Source: Gammaproteobacteria bacterium
GTDB taxonomy: Bacteria; Pseudomonadota; Gammaproteobacteria; Pseudomonadales; Azotimanducaceae_A
Direction of reading: 5' to 3'
Length of the DNA stretch: 64,000 nucleotides
Assembly (NCBI GenBank): GCA_012960755.1
Contig: DUAT01000144.1
Location: 124,001-188,000 of the forward strand
The notes under the pieces are model-generated. The model saw only the letters and a list, made by a program, of their open reading frames with translations, was not told where the DNA came from and made no database searches. Shown here in pieces: positions 45,522 through 53,697 of this stretch. Numbering within the stretch: the stretch's first letter is position 1; every line of letters begins with the position of its first letter. Position numbers and translations under genes: made by a program.

Positions 45522-46892
45522 ATGGACTTCGATGCAATTGTAATAGGCGCTGGACAAGCGGGTCCACCCCTCGCTGAACGTCTCAGCCAGGCAGGCCACC
45601 GGGTGGCGGTTATCGAACGACATCGCATGGGTGGGACCTGTGTGAACGTTGGCTGTATTCCGACTAAAACCCTTGTTGGTAGCGCCAGGGTCGCTTACTA
45701 CGCTCGTAGAGCCAGCGAATTTGGCGTTGAAGTTTCCGGTCATATCAATGTCGATATGACCAAGGTAAAAGCCCGAAAAGATGAAGTCGCGGGGGCTTCT
45801 GAGCGGGGCGTGACTGCCTGGCTCGAAGGCATGGAAGGCGTTAAGCTCATCCGCGGTCATGCGCGTTTTGTTGGCCCTCACACGGTTGAGGTGAATGGTG
45901 AGCAGCATACGGCCACGTGGATCTTTATCGACGTAGGGGCGCGTGCGCGGATACCGGACTGGTTAACGGCTGATGTGCCTTACTTTACAAACTCATCCAT
46001 GATGGAAGTGGACTACGTTCCTAAACACCTGATCATTGTCGGCGGCAGCTACATCGGTCTCGAATTCGCGCGGATGTACCGTCGCTTTGGCAGCGAAGTC
46101 ACCGTCGTGGAAATGCAGCCATCCTTAATGCCTCGCGAAGACTAAGACGTATCCAGTGCGGTACGAGAAATCCTTGAAGGAGAAGGAATCAGGTTTCGCC
46201 TTGCGGCTGCGTGCCTTGCAGTGCGCCGCACAAGCGAAGGTGTTGCCTTACGGGTACGTTGCGAGGATGGTCCCGAAGAGGAAGTCGGTAGCGATCTGCT
46301 GGTCGCGGTGGGTCGCGTCCCTAATACGGACGACCTGGGGTTGGAACACGCGGGTATCGAGGTGGATGGGCGAGGCTTCATTGACGTAGACGAAGAACTG
46401 AGCACACAAGTCGAGGGCATCTGGGCTTTGGGCGAAGTTAACGGTCGAGGCGCCTTCACGCATACATCGTACAACGATTTCGAAATAGTCGCAGCGAATC
46501 TGCTAGACGGCGATCAACGTCGCGTTAGCGATCGCATCACCTGTTACGGTCTATTCATAGACCCACCCCTGGGTCGTGTCGGTTTGACAGAACAGCAAGT
46601 GAGAGCCTCCGGCCGACCGGCGCTAATAGGCACCCGTCCTATGAGCCGTGTAGGTAGGGCGCAGGAATTCGGTGATACTCGCGGTTTCATGAAGGTTTTG
46701 GTCGATGTGGAAACGCAAGAGATACTGGGCGCCGCCCTGTTGGGCATGAACGGAGATGAAGCTGCGCACAGCCTGCTCAACGTCATGTACGCCCGCCAGC
46801 CGTACACAATCGTGTCGCGATCAGTGCCCATCCATCCGACAGTATCCGAACTGATACCTACAATGTTGCAAGGGCTCACCCCTATGGACTGA
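45522..46892 (+). pseudogene. mercuric-reductase-like FAD/NAD disulfide oxidoreductase with an in-frame stop
   Basis: Frame open from ATG 45522 (MDFDAIVIGAGQAGPPLAER) to 46892 except for a TAA at 46143-46145, codon 208, between LMPRED and DVSSAVREIL; family members usually have Glu there, so GAA to TAA is the simplest change. The redox motif GGTCVNVGCIPTKTLV, the NAD-binding IIVGGSYIGLEFAR, FAD-binding EGIWALGEVNG and the C-terminal IHPTVSELIPTML are all intact. It is of the class I pyridine nucleotide-disulfide oxidoreductase family without an HMA domain. Both halves alone should be inactive. Confidence 0.87.
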
Positions 46893-47008
46893 CGGTAACT
46901 ACACCTGCTACACCAGGTACCAACCAAGCGACAACGTGCTCGACCTAAACTGGAGCTACCGACCAATAAGAGACATCGAGCGTCGAAGCATGTTCCACCG
47001 GACTATTA

Positions 47009-47743
47009 CTATTGCGCGGCCAATTCCTTGTCTGCCGACACAGGGTCCACGGAAAACCATTTGCTCTTCATGCGACTGACGTATTCGACAAGGTTGGGGA
47101 ATGTATTCGCCGCGTCCTTCAGACGCGACTGGTAGGGTGCGCGAACGATGTGCATGAGAAACGCATACATGGTGGCATCGAGTGAAGTGGGTAGTTCGCA
47201 CTGAAAATGATGCTTGTCACCTAGCAGGATCGAAAGCGCTTCCAGGTCGTCCCTACCTCGTTGATCGAGTTCGTCCTCTGTGAAGGCGCCAATCCCGTGC
47301 TCTATGATCTTGCGCTGCGAATCATCGCGCAATGCTTCGTAAGTCTCCTGATCCAACTCTTTGAGCAAACCTGGTGTGTCCCAGTAAGGATTCTCCGGCG
47401 ACCACCAACGTTCCCTCGCCATCACCCACCAAATGTGCTCCTCGACCATGCGTCGGCTCGTATGGGCGATGGCGCGATCTGCCGGGCTGAGATCAGCGTC
47501 CAGCGTATCGCCGAACGCCTCTTTCAAATAGGCAAGAATAATATTCGAGTCTGCGATGGTGCGGCCATCGTGCTCAATGTACGGCAGCTTTCCCTTCGGC
47601 GCAGACTCCGCCCAATTGATACCGAGGCTCTTGACGTTGTAGTCGATGCTCGCCATACGCATATAAGTTTCGATCTTCAGCACGAACTGACTGGGACAAC
47701 TGAACTCATTCCACGCGGGACCGAAACGAAACAACACAACCAT
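47009..47743 (-). CDS. glutathione S-transferase family protein (Faxc/metaxin-like)
   Basis: 244 residues. A near-perfect ribosome site (AAGGAGGTGA) precedes the ATG by three bases, suggesting strong translation. The N-terminal thioredoxin fold has SPKGKLPYIEHDGRTIADSN, typical of the failed-axon-connections/metaxin GST group, with catalytic-site region FGPAWNEFSCPSQFVLKIET. The C-terminal helical domain follows (MVEEHIWWVMARERWW; LPTSLDATMYAFLMHIVRAP). Bacterial members are presumed detoxification enzymes. It faces the broken FAD oxidoreductase. Confidence 0.9.
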   Translation of the reverse strand: MVVLFRFGPAWNEFSCPSQFVLKIETYMRMASIDYNVKSLGINWAESAPKGKLPYIEHDGRTIADSNIILAYLKEAFGDTLDADLSPADRAIAHTSRRMVEEHIWWVMARERWWSPENPYWDTPGLLKELDQETYEALRDDSQRKIIEHGIGAFTEDELDQRGRDDLEALSILLGDKHHFQCELPTSLDATMYAFLMHIVRAPYQSRLKDAANTFPNLVEYVSRMKSKWFSVDPVSADKELAAQ

Positions 47744-47761
47744 AGTTCACCTCCTTTTATC

Positions 47762-47932
47762 CGTCTCTTTGCGACCGAAGAGGATGTTCTGGTGGAGACA
47801 AAGAGTGGTTCAGTATTAACCACCTTTTCTAAAGATCGGTCAAGTAACGTGATACGGAAGTCAGGCAGCTCTGATGCGTGGCGAAACTACCAAGATTTTC
47901 TGCGACCCTTGCTGGACGACCTGGACTCCTAA
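47762..47932 (+). pseudogene. C-terminal fragment of an unknown protein
   Basis: About 56 coding-like codons ending in TAA at 47932: RLFATEEDVLVETKSGSVLT, then KSGSSDAWRNYQDFLRPLLD. The frame continues upstream only antisense to the GST gene, where it is not convincing, so the 5' part seems lost. It is followed within 20 bp by repeat copy C. Confidence 0.35.
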
Positions 47933-47950
47933 CGGGATCATTTAAGCCAA

Positions 47951-47980
47951 GAACGCCGCTATGGAAAGGTCACCAGCAAG
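47951..47980 (+). repeat. intergenic repeat, copy C (core only)
   Basis: GAACGCCGCTATGGAAAGGT then CACCAGCAAG matches the core of copy A (38070-38100) at 27 of 31 bases when aligned from AGAACG. It stands about 100 bp before the intact TIR gene. Confidence 0.65.
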
Positions 47981-48078
47981 TGTTTCTAATTTGGGCTAAC
48001 GACCAAGACCGGTCAAATTGCCTTAGACTCTAGACCAACGTACCATCACCGAAATCTTGAAACGGGCAACATTCAGTC

Positions 48079-49893
48079 TTGGAACGACCTTTCTCCTCCT
48101 ACAGTGGTGATGATTCTTATATTTTCGTGAGCTATGCGCACGAAGATGAAAATCGTGTCTATCAGGAAATCGAGTGGTTGCATCAGCAGGGATGCAACCT
48201 GTGGTATGACGAGGGGATTAGTCCAGGCTCGGAATGGCATACCGAATTGGCTGAGTCGATAAAAAACGCCGGTCTGTTCCTCTATTTTGTCACCCCAAGA
48301 TCGGTGAAATCCGATCATTGCCAGCGCGAAGTACACTATGCGATTGATCATAAAATTCCGTTACTGGTCATTCATTTGGAAGCCACAGAGTTGCCGTCCG
48401 GGCTCGGTCTTTCGCTCAGCTCTATCCAGGCGATCATGTGTTATCAATTAACGAATCAGGAGTATCACGCCAAGCTCCTTAAGGGAACCAGTGATCATGC
48501 CCAGCGGGTGATTACACGGGGTTCTGAATCAAGATCGTCAATCAATAGCAAGACTACCATTTGGATAGCAGCCGTTGTTTTGGCAGGGCTGGTGCTTGGC
48601 TGGTTGTTTTGGACAAATCCAGAGCCTAAGCAGACATCTGAAGTTAATATTACCCTGCCGGGTAAAGTGATACGGTCTGACTGGATCGCAGTGCTGCCCT
48701 TCAGAACAGTATCTGCGAATAAAGACGAATCAGGGTTGCTCGCGGAAGGCCTTACCGCTGATTTAATCAGCGCCTTGTCCGGTCTTGCCAAGTTCTCGGT
48801 TTCGTCGCATGGGGATGTCAGGAGTTACTCTGATTCGTCATTGAGTTCCCGGCAGATTTCGGCTGAATTGGGTGTACGTTACCTGATAGAAGGTCGTGTC
48901 CAATTGTCTGGAGAACAAACGCGAATTGGTGTCTTTCTCGTTGACGGTGTTATTGGAAAGACCCTGTGGGAAGAAACCAGGAGCTATCAAGGGCGTGACC
49001 ATCTGGAAATTCAGGACGAGTTCACTCACTTCGTAAATGGCGCGCTTGATGTTGAACTTCTCAGGTTTGAGGGTGAGCGAGTTCGTAAGTTGCCGACACA
49101 AAGTATGCAGTTCTGGGATCATTGGGTCCGAGCGATGACAATCTGGGATGACCTCTCAGCCGAAACCATGGCTGCTGCTATCAGAGCGCATCGCCGCGCT
49201 CTGGAACTGGAACCTGACTACGTACTATCACTTGGTCAATTGAGTACAGTCATGAACATCAGCACACTCATGGCTGAAAGTGCCGACCGAGAAGCGGCGA
49301 GAATAGAGGCGTGCCAACTGGCTGATCGTGCAATCGCTCTAGGTCAAAAATCTCCCTTTGCGCTTTTTTCCAGTGTCTCGGTGCTAGCAGGATTGTGTGG
49401 TGAGGCAACTAAGGCAGTCCAAATTGGCAGACAAATGGTGTTGACTCATCAGGACAGTGGCTATAACCAAACGATATTAGGTTGGGCGTTGGCCTATGCA
49501 GGAGAATTGGAAGAAGCCCTGCAGGTACTTTCGGAGGCTGAGCAAGATTTCCCCAATAATATTTATGTAAAGAGATACTCGCCTTGGTTTAAGGCAACGA
49601 TTTATACTGAACAGCAAGCCTGGGATAAGGCGCTTGAGACTTCTCGAACAGCTCTGAATCTTAACCCAACGGATGTGTTCGCGATGGTGACGTTAGCAAA
49701 CGAACTGGGTGTCTTAAATCGTCCCGACGAAGCAAGAGAAGTCTGGAATCAGCTGCTTTTAATATTTCCAAAGTTCTCGATTGAGAACTATGAATGGTGG
49801 CTGAAACAGGGTCTGATCACCGATGAGCGGGTAGAGCCGTTCGTCCGTGGATTGAAACTTGCTGGGCTGGAATTGCCAGAAATATCAACGTGA
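48079..49893 (+). CDS. TIR-transmembrane-FlgO/TolB-like-TPR protein
   Basis: 604 residues from a TTG (MERPFSSYSG). TIR domain about residues 12-135: SYIFVSYAHEDENRVYQEIE, NLWYDEGISPGSEWHTELAE (candidate conserved Glu 56) and AGLFLYFVTPRSVKSDHCQR. Membrane helix 161-178 (IWIAAVVLAGLVLGWLFW). FlgO/TolB-like domain about 200-330: IAVLPFRTVSANKDESGLLA, then ELGVRYLIEGRVQLSGEQTR. TPR-like helices 350-600: AHRRALELEPDYVLSLGQLS, then LGWALAYAGELEEALQVLSE. The TIR part should be cytoplasmic and the TPR part periplasmic. TIR domains in bacteria cleave NAD or act as scaffolds; this full architecture also occurs in adenylate-cyclase-like signalling families. Function is unassigned. Confidence 0.88.
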   Translation: MERPFSSYSGDDSYIFVSYAHEDENRVYQEIEWLHQQGCNLWYDEGISPGSEWHTELAESIKNAGLFLYFVTPRSVKSDHCQREVHYAIDHKIPLLVIHLEATELPSGLGLSLSSIQAIMCYQLTNQEYHAKLLKGTSDHAQRVITRGSESRSSINSKTTIWIAAVVLAGLVLGWLFWTNPEPKQTSEVNITLPGKVIRSDWIAVLPFRTVSANKDESGLLAEGLTADLISALSGLAKFSVSSHGDVRSYSDSSLSSRQISAELGVRYLIEGRVQLSGEQTRIGVFLVDGVIGKTLWEETRSYQGRDHLEIQDEFTHFVNGALDVELLRFEGERVRKLPTQSMQFWDHWVRAMTIWDDLSAETMAAAIRAHRRALELEPDYVLSLGQLSTVMNISTLMAESADREAARIEACQLADRAIALGQKSPFALFSSVSVLAGLCGEATKAVQIGRQMVLTHQDSGYNQTILGWALAYAGELEEALQVLSEAEQDFPNNIYVKRYSPWFKATIYTEQQAWDKALETSRTALNLNPTDVFAMVTLANELGVLNRPDEAREVWNQLLLIFPKFSIENYEWWLKQGLITDERVEPFVRGLKLAGLELPEIST

Positions 49894-50059
49894 CGATAAC
49901 AACAAGAGCCGCTAGTGCTTCAGCGCTCGCTCCAATTGCTTCCCAGTTCGTAGGGAATCCTCGGGTCACTCCAACACGACGAGTACCTCTAACTCCGAGA
50001 ACCAGACACACCACGCGCTCCAGGTCTTGAGAGGCATAAGATAGAGAGATGTCAGCCAT
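49817..50059 (-). pseudogene. chimeric remnant: TIR N-terminus joined to a small membrane-protein fragment
   Basis: The minus strand reads MADISLSYASQDLERVVCLV from the ATG at 50059, the characteristic opening of TIR-domain proteins, but continues into unrelated Arg/Gly-rich sequence. It then reads NWEAIGASAEALAALVVIVT and LIFLAIPAQQ (49859-49948), which resembles the first helix of a common family of small membrane proteins. It runs antisense over the last 77 bases of the intact TIR gene. I read it as joined scraps rather than a gene. Confidence 0.4.
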
Positions 50060-50155
50060 GGGGACGAGGTTAAAAAAAGTCAAGTGTATCTGATGTTCAA
50101 GCGCTGGCAAAACGAAGTAAATCTTATGGGTGGTGTAGTTTCTACTGGTATCAGG

Positions 50156-51640
50156 TCAACTGTTTAAGACGGCTCTATTGATAAGATCACCCGTTACCCG
50201 ACGGACTTCTTCCAAACTGATTACGCCATCCAGTAACATTTCTGCAGCGTGAAGACAGAGGCTCTCTGTTCCTTCGCCAATAGCGATTTCAAGTAGTTCG
50301 TTAACATTGGCTTGCAGTGCCAAGGATTCCATCAAAGTTTTTGATAGTGTAATAGTTTCACCGATTAGACTTCTGCCCTGATGACCCCTGTGGTGGCAAA
50401 CCTCACATCCTTTGTCAGAGTGGGTAAATAACTCGGGCAGGGGATCTGGTGTATCCTTCCCGTGCTGGGTAAATATTTGCCTGATGAGTGCCCTGTCTTC
50501 ATCTGAATCTGTGTAACTTACCCTGCATTTCCGGCATAAACGCCTGACCAATCGCTGGGATTGAATCAGATTTACACAGTCACCAAGTTCAAAGCTTGTT
50601 GTACCCCAATCGTGTAGCTTCATCAGTGCTTGAATAGAATCGACCGAATTCATGGTTGCGATAACGAGGCAGGACTCAGCTGCTTCGAGTGCCTGAGCAA
50701 ATACTTTTGGATTTCGTATTTCACCGATAAACACGATATCAGGTGCGACTCGGCTCGCTGCAGCAATCAACTCTGGATAGTCAATCTGAGCGGACTTGTT
50801 AACGGACATCTGGATTGCATTTGTAAGACCAATATCAACTTGATCCTCAACAGTTATCAACATTCTTTTATTCAGATCCAGGTCATGAATCATGGCATAG
50901 GCGGTCACAGATTTACCGCACTTGTTAGGTCCCGTCGTCAAAACCAGACCACGAGAACAGCTGAGTGCGTTTTTTATTCGACTAAGGTCGTTTTGCTTTG
51001 GACCGGTCTCTGCTTTCACAAGCCAGTCGAACCCAAGGGTCGTGGCTGCCGGGTCGAGTATCTGACCCGAGAAGCACTCCCCAAGCACGCAGGGCAGGAT
51101 GTTTGCTCGTATAGTGATTTCTTTTTCCTTACTGAGCACAATTGAGCCACGTCCAAGTTGAGCTTTTTTTGTCTCAGTCACGTCGAGGTTACTGAACTTC
51201 TTAAGTTCCTGGATCAATGGTTTATGTAAACGTGCATCGTAAGTGGTGTACTCGTGAATGATGCCGTCAACTCTGTTACGGATGATCCCGGTTTTTTTAC
51301 CTTCGCGCATGACGATATCGACGTGAATATCGCTGGCCCCAGTTTTGATGGCAGCGATGAGTATAAGGTGTGCGGTCGCCTCTATCGTTTTCTTACGGGG
51401 GACTTCGATCTTCGCAATTTCTGTGAGGGATTTTATTAACTTATCTGGACTTATGCTTAGCTTGACAACGGGCTCTTCTCCAGCCAGGAACCTGTCGATA
51501 TCTTCGCTTCGAAAACGCCATTGACGACCAACTTTGGAACCCGTGATTTGCCCTGATTTCAACCATCGATTAAAGGTTGCCCTGGTTGTTGATAGTTTAG
51601 AAACAGCTTGGTCCAGTGTCAGGAAGTTGTCTTGAGAATT
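50156..51640 (-). CDS. GspE/PilB-like secretion ATPase fused to an excisionase-type DNA-binding domain
   Basis: About 494 residues from the ATG at 51640 (MNSQDNFLTLDQAVSKLSTT). Residues 1-55 form a MerR/Xis-type winged helix (TFNRWLKSGQITGSKVGRQW then RFRSEDIDRFLAGEE). A GspE-like N2 part follows (GASDIHVDIVMREGKKTGII), then Walker A TTGPNKCGKSVTAYAM, Walker B ASRVAPDIVFIGEIRNP, an arginine-rich RLVRRLCRKCRVSY with a four-Cys zinc site completed by CEVCHHRG. In secretion and pilus systems this ATPase drives subunit assembly; here there is no GspF, pilin or secretin gene beside it. Orphan status plus DNA-binding fusion suggests another role, perhaps regulation. Confidence 0.9.
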   Translation of the reverse strand, partial: NSQDNFLTLDQAVSKLSTTRATFNRWLKSGQITGSKVGRQWRFRSEDIDRFLAGEEPVVKLSISPDKLIKSLTEIAKIEVPRKKTIEATAHLILIAAIKTGASDIHVDIVMREGKKTGIIRNRVDGIIHEYTTYDARLHKPLIQELKKFSNLDVTETKKAQLGRGSIVLSKEKEITIRANILPCVLGECFSGQILDPAATTLGFDWLVKAETGPKQNDLSRIKNALSCSRGLVLTTGPNKCGKSVTAYAMIHDLDLNKRMLITVEDQVDIGLTNAIQMSVNKSAQIDYPELIAAASRVAPDIVFIGEIRNPKVFAQALEAAESCLVIATMNSVDSIQALMKLHDWGTTSFELGDCVNLIQSQRLVRRLCRKCRVSYTDSDEDRALIRQIFTQHGKDTPDPLPELFTHSDKGCEVCHHRGHQGRSLIGETITLSKTLMESLALQANVNELLEIAIGEGTESLCLHAAEMLLDGVISLEEVRRVTGDLINRAVLNS

Positions 51641-51662
51641 CATAATCATTATAAATAATATT

Positions 51663-51677
51663 CCATAGTAACTATGG
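51663..51677. promoter_or_regulatory. 15-bp perfect palindrome upstream of the xis-ATPase gene
   Basis: CCATAGT-A-ACTATGG, 22 bp upstream of the ATPase start in an AT-rich divergent region. It would suit a dimeric repressor such as the protein's own HTH domain; this is inference. It overlaps the first ATG of the plus-strand gene. Confidence 0.45.
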
Positions 51678-52417
51678 TACATAACGATACATTCATAATT
51701 CCATTTCCGCAAGGGATTGTTAGGTTTGATGTACACGTTTTCTTGGCACTACAGGTCCGACAGAGTAGCGAACTGATAGGTGAACATAGTCAACATGCAC
51801 TTATGCTTGACTATATGTTGACCAGTGGCAGTGGTGACGACAGACATGCACGACAGATCGAACAAAAACTACTGGCAAAAATGGAAACTGAATACGTCAC
51901 ATTCTACTTTTGGGGCCAGGGTGAGATTATAAAGCGAAAATATGAGCTGGCCTATGAACAGAGACAATATGGGTTTATTCAAAGGGTGAGAGGTGCCAGG
52001 CCGCCCCAGTTCAGCGAAGAAGAATGGCAAACGCTCAGGCGAAATATGAACTTCGAGCAGCTTGGCAACGTTAGTAACACGAATATATTTCTCCAACGCA
52101 CCCCGGCAGAGATCAAAGCACTAGGTGCAGATCAGGTCGACATTGATTTGTCTGTATTGGAAAACTATGTGGGAATCTATGACGGTGAAGGATTTGGCAA
52201 GCTCCGATTTTACGTGGTGGAAGGAAACCTGTGGATAGAATCAATGACCAGCGTGTTGCCTGTCAGACATTTCAAAACCATCGCTCTTGATCAAAACAAG
52301 TTTGAACTGGAGAACCTCAAGGGGTTTTCCTATGTATTTGTTGATGCACAGGACTATGACATGATTTCGGTAAGTGGGCAGATCACACGGTACTACAAAA
52401 AGGTCGAGCCTCGATAG
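51674..52417 (+). CDS. unknown protein with a DUF3471-like C-terminal beta domain
   Basis: Up to 247 residues; the first 40 are doubtful because no ribosome site precedes the ATG at 51674 and the reading overlaps the divergent promoter. A start at the ATG at 51803 (MLDYMLTSGSGDD) is as likely. The middle is charged helix (IEQKLLAKMETEYVTFYFWG; RARPPQ region). The C-terminal 90 residues (LSVLENYVGIYDGEGFGKLR, VLPVRHFKTIALDQNKFELE) resemble the small beta domain often appended to serine hydrolases and TPR proteins. It may be the 3' remnant of a larger gene. Confidence 0.6.
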   Translation: MVHNDTFIIPFPQGIVRFDVHVFLALQVRQSSELIGEHSQHALMLDYMLTSGSGDDRHARQIEQKLLAKMETEYVTFYFWGQGEIIKRKYELAYEQRQYGFIQRVRGARPPQFSEEEWQTLRRNMNFEQLGNVSNTNIFLQRTPAEIKALGADQVDIDLSVLENYVGIYDGEGFGKLRFYVVEGNLWIESMTSVLPVRHFKTIALDQNKFELENLKGFSYVFVDAQDYDMISVSGQITRYYKKVEPR

Positions 52418-52444
52418 TGGGTCATTGGCGACTAGAAGTCGTCG

Positions 52445-53548
52445 TCAGGCGCTATAATACGGCGTCCGCCGCGACTTATCACGATCAAGAATAGTCAATC
52501 GCTCCATTCGCCTGCGATGGGGCCAGAAGTCGGCGCTGGCACTATGCAGCACGGCCCTGTTATCCCACATGGCAATTGAACCGGTTTGCCAGCGAAACCT
52601 GCAGGTATATTCGGCCCGGCCCTCCTGAAATTTCATCTCCAGCAGCAGGGCTTTTTCCTCTTCTTTTGGGATGTTATGTTCCTCGGCAAAACCTTGTACA
52701 AAGCCCTGCTGCACGTACAACGCGGTTCGCCCCGTTTCCGGATGCGTTCTGGCGACGGGATGCCTGGAAACTGGCGTTTTGCCATCCATCTGGTGGATGA
52801 TGGCACCCTGATGTATCGCCGTCAGGTGTTCGACTCTTTGTTTTGTCTCTCGCGACAGTCCTTCCCACATGCTGTAACAATCACAAAAGCAGGTGTCACC
52901 GCCAATCGGCGGCGCTTCACGACACATCAATACCGAGCCCATGGGAGGCCGTTGCTGCCAGGTAGCATCAGAGTGCCAGTTCGCTGCAGCACTCGGTACC
53001 TTTTCATCCGAAACCAGAACCAGCATGTCCGGCATACCTGGGATATTGATCTGATGGCTCAGGTCATGGGGTGAATTCGGTTCATGTTGCCGCTCGCCAT
53101 AGCGGGAACCCACCTCGCCGAAGTGTTCCGCAAACACCACCATCTGTTCACGCGTAAGATGGTTCTGGTTTCGGAACATGATCACCCGTCGTTCCAACCA
53201 GAGTTCACGCAGGAAAGTCACCATGTCGGGATTATCCAGGTCCCGTGCCAGATCAATACCGTGGACAACGGTTCCTATACTGGGTTGCAGGGGTTCCAGC
53301 CGTAGCTCAATACCACATACACTAGCTGGTTTGTAATAGATCCTGCCAAAGTCTCCGGCAACGAGGTCGGCATCCTGGGAAAGGATGCCCGCCACCATTT
53401 CTTCACGGTTCGCCGCCCCGGGGAAACGCGACTCAGCCACCGCACCCAATGGATTGGATCGGGAAGGAGGTTTGTTGGCTGCAGCCCTTCCTGAGCGGCT
53501 GATATAGAGCGGATTGTCGTTGAGTTTTGTAATCTCAGTATCTGACAT
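52445..53548 (-). CDS. TauD/TfdA-family Fe(II)/2-oxoglutarate dioxygenase
   Basis: 367 residues; the first 70 are a polar extension not found in short TauD enzymes. The core starts IELRLEPLQPSIGTVVHGID. Iron ligands are HxD in ANWHSDATWQQRP and the distal His in MWDNRAVLHSASADFWPH; the 2-oxoglutarate Arg is in HRRRMERLTI. The GSVLMCREAPPIGGDTCFCD block is typical. Substrates of the family include taurine, alkyl sulfates and aryloxyacids; none is indicated. It is divergent from another member of the same family at 53698. Confidence 0.93.
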   Translation of the reverse strand: MSDTEITKLNDNPLYISRSGRAAANKPPSRSNPLGAVAESRFPGAANREEMVAGILSQDADLVAGDFGRIYYKPASVCGIELRLEPLQPSIGTVVHGIDLARDLDNPDMVTFLRELWLERRVIMFRNQNHLTREQMVVFAEHFGEVGSRYGERQHEPNSPHDLSHQINIPGMPDMLVLVSDEKVPSAAANWHSDATWQQRPPMGSVLMCREAPPIGGDTCFCDCYSMWEGLSRETKQRVEHLTAIHQGAIIHQMDGKTPVSRHPVARTHPETGRTALYVQQGFVQGFAEEHNIPKEEEKALLLEMKFQEGRAEYTCRFRWQTGSIAMWDNRAVLHSASADFWPHRRRMERLTILDRDKSRRTPYYSA

Positions 53549-53697
53549 TTCTCGTCTCCCCTGCGAACCGACACGGATAACATACAGCGATAGCCTGATC
53601 GAAGCAAAAACTCTTGCACATCACAGCCGCGAAACAATCGTTAAAAAATGGTTTTGTGTACAATGCTTCTCACGAGACATGTAAGCATGAGGTTGTG

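Noticed and set aside
46142..46474. 110-codon minus-strand frame over the FAD oxidoreductase
   Set aside because: Low-complexity Ser/Pro/Thr/Arg composition, the shadow of the conserved opposite strand.
47261..47761. Long plus-strand open frame through the GST gene
   Set aside because: It is antisense to a clear GST with a strong ribosome site; only the part beyond the GST start looks coding.
38060..48010. Repeat copies A-C as integron attC sites
   Set aside because: TAAC-type starts and one GTTAGGT-like end are seen, but paired core sites and the expected inverted arms are absent in A and C, and no integrase gene is present.
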